The notes beneath the pieces are model-generated. The model was not told the DNA's origin. It was given only the letters and a program-made list of their open reading frames with translations, and did not search any database. DNA of 31,862 bases from a virus. The stretch covers positions 1 through 31,862 of IMG/VR virus record IMGVR_UViG_3300007558_000002; one strand, 5' to 3'. Below, piece after piece: positions 25,116-31,862 of the stretch. The translations under genes were made by a program, and so were the position numbers. Position 1 is the stretch's first letter, and each line of letters starts with the position of its first letter.

Positions 25116-25774
25116 TGGCAACAGCACTATACATGAGCCAAAGGCAAAAATACTCACGCCCTCAAGCACTGCTATTCTCCGAAAATCCTGGAACAATTGA
25201 TTTTGTAGACCAGGGTACTGAAAATGAGCAAGTCCTATATGCTCCAGAAGGATATGAGGTAGGAGCCTTATTGCCAGAGGGAGAAGACCTGTCCCTAGCC
25301 GACCAGTTTGTAATTTTATCCGATCACAATAGAAGTGGGTTGGATTTCTCAACTAATAGAATTGAAAGCCGTGAAAGAATGGTAAACGGCAGAATGCGTT
25401 CTTACCATATTGCAGACAAGCTGGAGCTATCAGTTTCTTGGGACATGCTTCCATCTAGATCCTTTCCTGGCAGACCAGACTTTGACACCCTTGGGATAGC
25501 CCCATACTCAAAAACTGAAGAGTACACAGCCGACAACGGTGCAGGTGGCGTAGAACTAATGGACTGGTATAATAAGCACACTGATCCATTCTGGGTGTTT
25601 ATATCTTACGATAATTACAAGAGCTATGGATCAATTCCAGCTGCGTATAATCAGCTAGGAAGATATAGTCAGGTAGTAGAGATGTTCATCTCTAGCTTTG
25701 ACTATAGCGTGGTAAAGCGTGGAAACGGCACCTATGACTTCTGGAACATAAGCATGAGACTTGAAGAGGTCTAA
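25115..25774 (+). CDS. Distal tail / minor tail protein
   Basis: The 219-residue protein overlaps the tape measure stop (TAATG), with AAGGAG upstream. The sequence begins ALYMSQRQKYSRPQALLFSE and is beta-rich, with RMRSYHIADKLELSVSWDML, a WVFISYDNY strand and a final FSYxVVK-like strand set (SSFDYSVVKRGNGTYDFWNISMRLEE). The first gene after the tape measure is normally the distal tail protein (Dit), which joins the tube to the tail tip; this matches in size. The strand pattern ending in ISMRLEEV is typical of tail-tip proteins in actinophages. I cannot see a diagnostic motif, so Dit versus general minor tail protein is not settled. Confidence 0.65.
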   Translation: MATALYMSQRQKYSRPQALLFSENPGTIDFVDQGTENEQVLYAPEGYEVGALLPEGEDLSLADQFVILSDHNRSGLDFSTNRIESRERMVNGRMRSYHIADKLELSVSWDMLPSRSFPGRPDFDTLGIAPYSKTEEYTADNGAGGVELMDWYNKHTDPFWVFISYDNYKSYGSIPAAYNQLGRYSQVVEMFISSFDYSVVKRGNGTYDFWNISMRLEEV

Positions 25775-28700
25775 ATGTTTCAAAATACAGATCTTGAGTC
25801 CTACCTAACAACATCATCAACTGTAAGCAGTGATAGTCTTGTGTCTGCAGAATGGAACATGAATATTGCAGACAACATCCTGCAGGTTGGTAACTATAGA
25901 TATAGGCCCTCGGAAAGAGCTTCCCTGCCAGCATCTGCACAGTCTATCTATGCCGTAGCCAACAATACTTTTGATAGCGATGACGTAGGGAATTACTATA
26001 CTGATGCAACTTATTCAGACATAGTCATTGATGGCGGATTCGATGATGACGATACACCCACAACCTTTAAGTCTAGAAGGCAGAAGGAGCAGATGCTCTA
26101 TTCTCTCGAAGACTGCTTGGGAAGATTTAGGCCACGTTCAGGTATCAATAAGATTAGATATTTTAACAATAACTTTATTCACTTTGCTAATAGCAGTATG
26201 GCAACTAGGCCAAGATATTATATGGGGCACAGGGACGACAAGTTTAAATATTGGACATCCTATCGCATAGATGATAACGTCGAACGTGGTATTGGAAATC
26301 AGTTAATAAACGGTTCATATTACATAGACGATGCAGCACCATTTGTTGTGTATAAAAATCCAATTCCTGCAAACAGGCTTGTAGTAAAAATGCAAACCAA
26401 TGTTGGAGGATCAGACCTAGGACCCTTCTACAGCGGCTCAGGGGCCTTCTCAGACCCTTTCTACGGTGACCAGAACATGACAGTACCCTCTAAGTGGTCA
26501 GTACAATACCTAGATAATGATATTTGGATAGATGCCATATCGTTTAGTGAAAGCTCAACCAGAACAGATGGCTCAAGAATAATTAAATCAGACGGCTATG
26601 TTGAGCTACAATATGGCGTAATCATTCCAGAAAAATATAAGAATTCGTTTTTCCTTGTTGGAGAAATCTTTTCTGAAAAAGTGTTGCCAGAAACAGCTGC
26701 AGATGGTCAGTCTTATCTAGTTAAAAGACCAACTGACGTCACTGGAACATTTTATATATGGCAAGATTCGTCAGGCTCCTTCGAGTCATTTTCTCCAACT
26801 TTTGGCTGGAGCCTGGTAGAAGATGAGTCAGCTAATAATGTGTCAAATTTTGTTAACACTTTGGTATCTCCACCAGAATACACTGACCCAGTAAGCGGAC
26901 GTTCTGGTTATACAGAATTCCAAGAAATATCTGGAATAAGAATCCTGGTAGATACTATGAATAAGTCGGATGCAACCTTTGATCTAATTGAGATGTCTCC
27001 AAGACTAGTGGCAGACTTGACAGATATGACAAAGTCTTTTACAGTAAATAAAACTGCTTCAGATCTAGGGGTCACTGGATTGCCAGTAGGTCAGCTTCTA
27101 GCATCTACGGGTAGCCTAGAGCTGTTTGATACTGAACTAGCATTTAGCTCGGTAAATTCAGACAGCATAATTCAAAGCTTTATATCACAAAACTTACAGA
27201 TAAAGCTATATGATATTATTAAGAATTTGGATGGGTACAAGTACCACGTTCCACTAAAAACATTTTACGTAGATGGCATGGCAGAGACAAATGTGCAGAC
27301 AAGGTCTACAGACCTAGTTTTAAGAGATCTATTCTTTCACCTAGAGTCAATTTCAGCACCAGAGCTAATGATACCAGATACCTCTCTAAGCTATGCAATA
27401 TCTACAATCTTGGACTATGTTGGTTTTTCAAACTACACAATTAAAATGCTTGATGGTCAAGCAGAGCCTATCATTCCATATTTCTTTGTAGATTCAAATC
27501 AGACCCTAGCCGAGGTCCTAGAAAGCCTGGCGGTTTCAACACAAAGTGCCATGTTCTTTGACGAATATAATAACTTTGTAGTGATGACAAAAGAGTATCT
27601 AATGGCAAGTGAGGGCGATCGGTCTACAGACATAACGCTGCTAGGCAGCCGAGACTCTCAGGCTGCAGGTGCTTACAAGAACCTGTCAAACGGATTATCT
27701 AAGGCAAACATTATAGAGATTGCCTCTAAAGAAAACCGTGTATACAATGATGGAATTGTTAGGTATACTCCAAGGTATATTCAGAAAAACTACAAGAACA
27801 TTGGATCTGCAGACAAGTTACAAAGGGACATTAACTGGGTATACAAGGCATCAGAGCTTTGGGAGGTAGCCCCAGAAAGCAGTGTAACTTCACAGAATGA
27901 AACACTTGGAACGCAAGAGTCTTATACGCTAGGGGCATACCCAATCAATTCGGACATCCCATCCTCAGAGCCATCAGTATACAATGGTGCAGTAATCAAT
28001 AACACAATTGACATTGGCGAAGCAGTCAACTTCATGGCTAGGTATAGCGGTTACCTGTATGCAAATGGAGAAATTATTAAGTTTGACGCTGTTCAGTATA
28101 GCGTGCCAGGACTGTCGGAAATAGAGTCAACCGATGGGAATGTTTGGATTACAAGTGTAAAAGATTACCAAAAGTATTTTGCAAAGATTCCATTTAACGG
28201 AAAGATGTACCCTACTGGTTTGGTTAGAATATTTACAGAGCCAGAGTACGAAGTCGTCGATGGAGTGACAAGGCTTAAGCCAGGTTCAATAGCTAGAAAT
28301 GGAAGAGCCCAATTTGGTACACAGATTACAGAACACTCTGCAGGACTAGATTCATATTGGCATGACAACGCTAATGTTAAAGGCTGTAAGATGCGTGCCA
28401 ATCTCATATTCGGCATTGAGGATTCTAGCAATATAACTGCAGGCCTACGTGGCGTAACACTAGAAAGCGGAGCAGCTGGAACCGATAGAGCTGTCGGTGT
28501 TGCAAGCTCTAGGAATGGAATTATAAAGAATTATCTAGCATCTAACTTTCCAAAAGATGTAAATGTTGATAGGCTACTGTCAACACAGACAGGAACTGTC
28601 CAAGCATCAGCACTAGTAATGACTGGTGGAAACTTTGCCAGTACGCAAGACCCACTTAATTATATCTCCTATGTTCACAAGCCACTGTCTGATAACTTCA

Positions 28701-30103
28701 AACATTTTGGGACTAGGCTTAGGATTGTTGGCAAGAGTCAGAACAATGAGATAAACTTTCAGACGCCTTATGGAAGCACACCATATTACAATGGAGTTAG
28801 CGGCGGTAGTGCAGGCCTCGCATGCCTGATCAATCCAGAAACTAACAATGGATACTACTACGAAATTATAGCACTAGACACTGTTGACACAAAGAGTATT
28901 GAAAATAAAGACTCAATGTTTAATATTGTATTCTACAAAATTATGAAAGATGCCACCACAGGCGAGGCAGTGCCAGTAATGCTTTGGGGAGGAATCACAA
29001 AGATAACGGTAGATAGCGGTGACTTCGTAGGTCAGTATAGAATGGTGGCAGAGGAAAATCCTAGCGTATATGATCTAGCGGTAGAGTATGAAGATATCGG
29101 CACGACAAGAACCTTTTACCTTTATCTAAATAATAAGCTTATCAGAACTGTAAATGATCTAAGTCCACTGCCAGTATACAATAACATGGCACTATTTATA
29201 CGTGGAGCATCTCGTGCAATGTTTGAAAATATATATGCTATCGGATCAAACTATTCTCAAAACCCATCTTTAGCAGTTGATCTGCCAACGAGCACAGCTT
29301 TTAGCTCAGGAGAGATAAGCCTCAGCGAGTCATTCAGAAAGTACTCAATGAGCGGCATCGTGCAATCTACAGTGCTGTCTGGTATAAGTCCAGCAGAAGA
29401 TCCTAAGTACAACCTATACTTTGATGAGTTTGGAACAATTATGAGAGAGGCTGCTTACTTTAATGTGAGATATGAAAAGGCATATCCAGCACTATATGCA
29501 AGACTAGCACCAACATTTAATAGGATTAAGACATATACCGTCTCTGGCTTTATGGCAGGGGCATATGGAGCAGAGTTCATGGTATTTAACGCAACTGACT
29601 CTACCATAGACCTAAGCGAAAATAGCGGAAACTATCTTAAGATTCAGGGAATTGCATTCACCCAAAAGTCATCTAATGAGTTAACCGTGGACTCACATTT
29701 TTCCAATAGAGGATCATTTTATGATTCGGCAGTATCCAATGATCCAGAGAGCATTTCTCCAATTGTCTCTAGAGAAGAATACAACAGAATTAAGAATAGT
29801 CGGATTAAGTATGGTAAGAATGAGTTTGTCTTAGATGCATCCTACATCCAAAGCCAGGACGCAGCCTCTGACATGATGGAATGGATTGTGTCAAAAATAA
29901 TGAAGCCTAGAGCTTCCCTTGGAATAAAGGTCTTTCCTAATTCCATGATCCAGCTTGGAGACATCGTAAAGATTGAATACAAGTCAGACTCGGGAAAGGA
30001 CCTTGCGATTGATTCCACTAAGCGTTTTGTAGTATATAATATAGAATATTCCAGAATGTCTTCTGGTCCAGAAATGACGTTGTATGTAAGCGAGGTGTCA
30101 TAA
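25775..30103 (+). CDS. Large tail hub-like minor tail protein with inserted lectin-like domain
   Basis: This 1442-residue protein begins directly after the previous stop with GAGG 5 bases before the ATG. Residues about 383-610 resemble the hub core of siphovirus tail tips (KSFTVNKTASDLG, NLQIKLYDIIKN, a DLVLRDLFFHLESI helix, ILDYVGFSNYTIKML). Residues about 1334-1442 carry the familiar hub C-terminus, with FVLDASYIQSQDAA, MKPRASLGIKVFPN, IQLGDIVKI and VVYNIEYS. Between them, residues about 977-1157 look like a concanavalin-like/DUF1080-type lectin fold (HFGTRLRIVG, YYYEIIAL, LYLNNKLIRTV, FENIYAIGS), probably a sugar-binding insertion. Arginine codons are mostly AGR: 11 of the first 14. No lytic active site was recognised. 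It presumably forms the tail tip and contacts the host. Confidence 0.8.
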   Translation: MFQNTDLESYLTTSSTVSSDSLVSAEWNMNIADNILQVGNYRYRPSERASLPASAQSIYAVANNTFDSDDVGNYYTDATYSDIVIDGGFDDDDTPTTFKSRRQKEQMLYSLEDCLGRFRPRSGINKIRYFNNNFIHFANSSMATRPRYYMGHRDDKFKYWTSYRIDDNVERGIGNQLINGSYYIDDAAPFVVYKNPIPANRLVVKMQTNVGGSDLGPFYSGSGAFSDPFYGDQNMTVPSKWSVQYLDNDIWIDAISFSESSTRTDGSRIIKSDGYVELQYGVIIPEKYKNSFFLVGEIFSEKVLPETAADGQSYLVKRPTDVTGTFYIWQDSSGSFESFSPTFGWSLVEDESANNVSNFVNTLVSPPEYTDPVSGRSGYTEFQEISGIRILVDTMNKSDATFDLIEMSPRLVADLTDMTKSFTVNKTASDLGVTGLPVGQLLASTGSLELFDTELAFSSVNSDSIIQSFISQNLQIKLYDIIKNLDGYKYHVPLKTFYVDGMAETNVQTRSTDLVLRDLFFHLESISAPELMIPDTSLSYAISTILDYVGFSNYTIKMLDGQAEPIIPYFFVDSNQTLAEVLESLAVSTQSAMFFDEYNNFVVMTKEYLMASEGDRSTDITLLGSRDSQAAGAYKNLSNGLSKANIIEIASKENRVYNDGIVRYTPRYIQKNYKNIGSADKLQRDINWVYKASELWEVAPESSVTSQNETLGTQESYTLGAYPINSDIPSSEPSVYNGAVINNTIDIGEAVNFMARYSGYLYANGEIIKFDAVQYSVPGLSEIESTDGNVWITSVKDYQKYFAKIPFNGKMYPTGLVRIFTEPEYEVVDGVTRLKPGSIARNGRAQFGTQITEHSAGLDSYWHDNANVKGCKMRANLIFGIEDSSNITAGLRGVTLESGAAGTDRAVGVASSRNGIIKNYLASNFPKDVNVDRLLSTQTGTVQASALVMTGGNFASTQDPLNYISYVHKPLSDNFKHFGTRLRIVGKSQNNEINFQTPYGSTPYYNGVSGGSAGLACLINPETNNGYYYEIIALDTVDTKSIENKDSMFNIVFYKIMKDATTGEAVPVMLWGGITKITVDSGDFVGQYRMVAEENPSVYDLAVEYEDIGTTRTFYLYLNNKLIRTVNDLSPLPVYNNMALFIRGASRAMFENIYAIGSNYSQNPSLAVDLPTSTAFSSGEISLSESFRKYSMSGIVQSTVLSGISPAEDPKYNLYFDEFGTIMREAAYFNVRYEKAYPALYARLAPTFNRIKTYTVSGFMAGAYGAEFMVFNATDSTIDLSENSGNYLKIQGIAFTQKSSNELTVDSHFSNRGSFYDSAVSNDPESISPIVSREEYNRIKNSRIKYGKNEFVLDASYIQSQDAASDMMEWIVSKIMKPRASLGIKVFPNSMIQLGDIVKIEYKSDSGKDLAIDSTKRFVVYNIEYSRMSSGPEMTLYVSEVS

Positions 30104-30104
30104 T

Positions 30105-30578
30105 ATGGTTTCAGCTGAAGCAAACCTTCCAGAGTCTAGCTCTTCATCTTCTTCATCTGTGAAGGAAGCCACCCCAGACATTATTCTGGATGACCAGTCA
30201 ATAGAGATAGATGAGGGTATCTTTAACATTGCCCTAGAGCAGTTGTCTGCTCAAGAGATCATAACCATATCTAGACACGATACAATTAACGGCCAAACAG
30301 TTGCTTATCAGCCAATTAAGAATCTCGCACAACTTGCTGTCAAGTATGGACCCCAGACAATAATTCCAGTACAGAATTCATCACGGGCATTTTTTAACAA
30401 TTTCTCTATCAAGCTAGAGGACTACCTTCCCAATGAGGGCAATGGCCTAGGTGGACTTTATGTCTATATGAACTCAGAAAACTCTATTGTGATTGAGTTG
30501 GTTGGATTGGCAGAAGATGAGCAAGTTGAACTTCAGATACTAAGCTCAGGCCAGATTATTAATGATACAATATACTAG
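30105..30578 (+). CDS. Small minor tail protein with polyserine N-terminus
   Basis: The 157-residue protein starts one base after the previous stop, with GAGGTG 7 bases upstream. Residues 11-18 are eight serines, a flexible linker, followed by a helix-strand region: IFNIALEQLSAQEIITISRHD, LAQLAVKYGPQTIIPV, FSIKLEDYLPNEG and a final QVELQILSSGQ strand. The second half looks like a compact beta fold. Location between the hub protein and another minor tail protein suggests a tail-tip or baseplate component. I do not recognise the family. The gene is probably co-translated with its neighbours on one transcript. Confidence 0.75.
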   Translation: MVSAEANLPESSSSSSSSVKEATPDIILDDQSIEIDEGIFNIALEQLSAQEIITISRHDTINGQTVAYQPIKNLAQLAVKYGPQTIIPVQNSSRAFFNNFSIKLEDYLPNEGNGLGGLYVYMNSENSIVIELVGLAEDEQVELQILSSGQIINDTIY

Positions 30579-30586
30579 AGGAAAAA

Positions 30587-31798
30587 ATGATAACTAACAC
30601 AGGAAAAGACATTCTAGCCAAGTACTTGATTGGCCACGTTCCGTCATACGCATCATATTTGGCTTTTGGCTGTGGTGCAGCACCGCTATCTACATCAGAT
30701 AACTTTAACCTATCATCATACGAGCAGAAGGAAAGCCTAGACTTTGAGATGTTTAGGGCACCTATTATCTCTAGAGGATATGTTACTCAAAATGTTTTAG
30801 ACGAGAACGGTGACGTTACGGTTGACGGCGATGGAAACCCAGTACAGTATACCGAGATAGTTTTTACATCAGAGCTACCAACTTCAGAAAGATATGAGAT
30901 TACGGAGATTGGTCTATACTCTGCAGGAACAAACCCAGTAACAAGCTCTAATCAAAGTAGAAATATTTATACATTTACTAACACAGAAAACTGGGAGTAC
31001 CACACTAGCGTTTCTGCAACTGACATTCCTGTACACCCAGATACTCTCTATAACCTTGCAGACGGAACTCCTGGAGGATTGGAGTCGAGTATCAATGTTG
31101 AAGAGAAAGTTTTCCAGGCAAATGCAGACGACATCGTGCTTGATGACACGGTAAGAACTCAAAGAAACGAAAGACCAAGGTTTTTAAATAGCGTAATATT
31201 TATGCGTGGAGACACATCGTCAGTGCTTGGAACTGGAGATAATCTCTACGTAGAGTCAGATCCAGAAAGCGTTGACTACGATCCAACTCATATTCACTTA
31301 AATGGCATCCAGCTTGATCTGGATAAGTACTCTGCAAAGGATGAGCTCAGGCTCGCATTCTCAGTTATTAATAAGAATGCAGACAGCACTGCCCCAACAG
31401 ATATTAAAATTATAGTGGAGTTTGCTACGCCAGAAGGCAGCGGAACCCAGCAGTATGCCAGATTCAAGACTCACCTTCTATCTACTACAAGTGATTTTGC
31501 TAATAACAGATATTTTGTTGTAAGCAAAAGGCTGGAAGAGTTAGACAAAAGCTCAGAGTTTTCCTGGCAGGGAGCGAGCGTAGTTAAGATTTATGCATCT
31601 GCCATAAGCGGAGGAGACTTCTCATCAGACTACTACATAGCACTTGACGCTATGCGTGTAGAAAACCTGAACTCCGTAAGCCCAGTCTATGGACTAACAG
31701 GGTACACAGTAACAAAGACAGACTCAGGACTCCCAATCTTAAAGGCACCAAACACTGCCAACCTTGTGGAATTTAGATTTGCAATGGATGTAGCGTAA
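30587..31798 (+). CDS. Minor tail protein
   Basis: This 403-residue protein has AGAGGA shortly before the ATG, 8 bases after the preceding stop. It begins MITNTGKDILAKYLIGHVPSYASYLAFGCGA, which matches a family of actinophage minor tail proteins. The N-terminal segment ends with a TSELPTSERYEITEIGLYSAG stretch, similar to fibre-attachment or baseplate wedge modules. A middle insertion contains VDGDGNPVQYTEI. The second half (about 185-403) is beta-rich and includes LRLAFSVINKN and KIYASAISGGDFSSDYYIALD strands, again like a lectin or jelly-roll domain. Role in host binding or baseplate structure is inferred from position and pattern. The downstream gene overlaps its stop (TAATG). Confidence 0.75.
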   Translation: MITNTGKDILAKYLIGHVPSYASYLAFGCGAAPLSTSDNFNLSSYEQKESLDFEMFRAPIISRGYVTQNVLDENGDVTVDGDGNPVQYTEIVFTSELPTSERYEITEIGLYSAGTNPVTSSNQSRNIYTFTNTENWEYHTSVSATDIPVHPDTLYNLADGTPGGLESSINVEEKVFQANADDIVLDDTVRTQRNERPRFLNSVIFMRGDTSSVLGTGDNLYVESDPESVDYDPTHIHLNGIQLDLDKYSAKDELRLAFSVINKNADSTAPTDIKIIVEFATPEGSGTQQYARFKTHLLSTTSDFANNRYFVVSKRLEELDKSSEFSWQGASVVKIYASAISGGDFSSDYYIALDAMRVENLNSVSPVYGLTGYTVTKTDSGLPILKAPNTANLVEFRFAMDVA

Positions 31799-31862
31799 TG
31801 GCCGATAGCAATATTAAAAAAATCATTATTCGTCAGTCAGAGCTGCCGCCTCTAAACACAGA
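31798..31862 (+). CDS. N-terminal fragment of a further tail protein (3' truncated by window)
   Basis: An ATG overlaps the preceding stop as TAATG, as in several gene pairs here, and the frame is open to the window end. The visible start is MADSNIKKIIIRQSELPPLN. The segment KIIIRQSELPPLN resembles the start of actinophage minor tail proteins, but only 21 complete codons are present. Confidence 0.6.
   Translation, partial: MADSNIKKIIIRQSELPPLNT

Noticed and set aside
25565-25573. TGGTATAAT inside the post-tape-measure gene
   Set aside because: It is created by ordinary codons (Trp-Tyr-Asn) with no gene start nearby; it shows that the motif can occur by chance within genes.
1-31862. tRNA genes, CRISPR arrays, IS elements, attachment sites or a terminase
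   Set aside because: Read through by eye on both strands, I saw no cloverleaf-like sequence with a T-loop, no spaced direct repeats, no transposase or integrase motif and no terminase motif. A computed search could still find a cryptic element.

Overview
The window is a gene-dense stretch of a tailed bacteriophage (siphovirus-type) genome carrying the virion structural region. All recognisable genes lie on the + strand. They are separated by gaps of under 90 bases or joined by TAATG/ATGA overlaps, so no stretch over 300 bases lacks a gene. I see no tRNA, CRISPR array, insertion sequence, integrase, lysis gene or terminase. A single major tail protein, a pair of tail assembly chaperones, a very long tape measure protein and no sheath gene indicate a long non-contractile tail. 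The moderate G+C, strong AGGAGG ribosome sites, one TTG start, several apparently leaderless genes and extended -10 promoters would suit a low-GC actinobacterial host (for example freshwater actinobacteria). That host assignment is inference only.

Layout. 1-4631: fibre/adhesin genes, namely the end of a truncated tail protein, an FN3 protein ending in aromatic FxFxPF repeats, a probable 2-oxoglutarate/Fe(II) oxygenase with a tiny Cys-rich protein overlapping its end, an Mtd-N-type fibre protein, and an InlB-repeat/Ig-like protein. 4660-8193: a large LamG-type minor tail protein. 8211-10192: a small unknown protein, then the portal. 10243-12782: capsid factory, a fused prohead protease-scaffold with a probable nested scaffold start, then the major capsid protein. 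12878-15889: post-capsid protein and the head-tail connector/neck/tail terminator series. 15968-17746: major tail protein and two paralogous tail chaperones. 17769-31862: tape measure, distal tail protein, large hub-like tail protein with an inserted lectin-like domain, then further minor tail proteins, the last cut by the window edge.

Expression logic. Nearly every true intergenic gap holds an extended -10 box (TG[CG]TATAAT or a close variant). The capsid unit has a terminator on both sides, and the major tail unit has its own promoter and a terminator behind it. Arginine codons follow expected protein abundance: CGN in the major capsid, major tail and short chaperone genes, AGR in the long chaperone and the large hub gene. 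The most interesting point is that the usual frameshift-made pair of tail chaperones appears to be replaced by two separate paralogous genes, a long leaderless one and a short one with a strong ribosome site.
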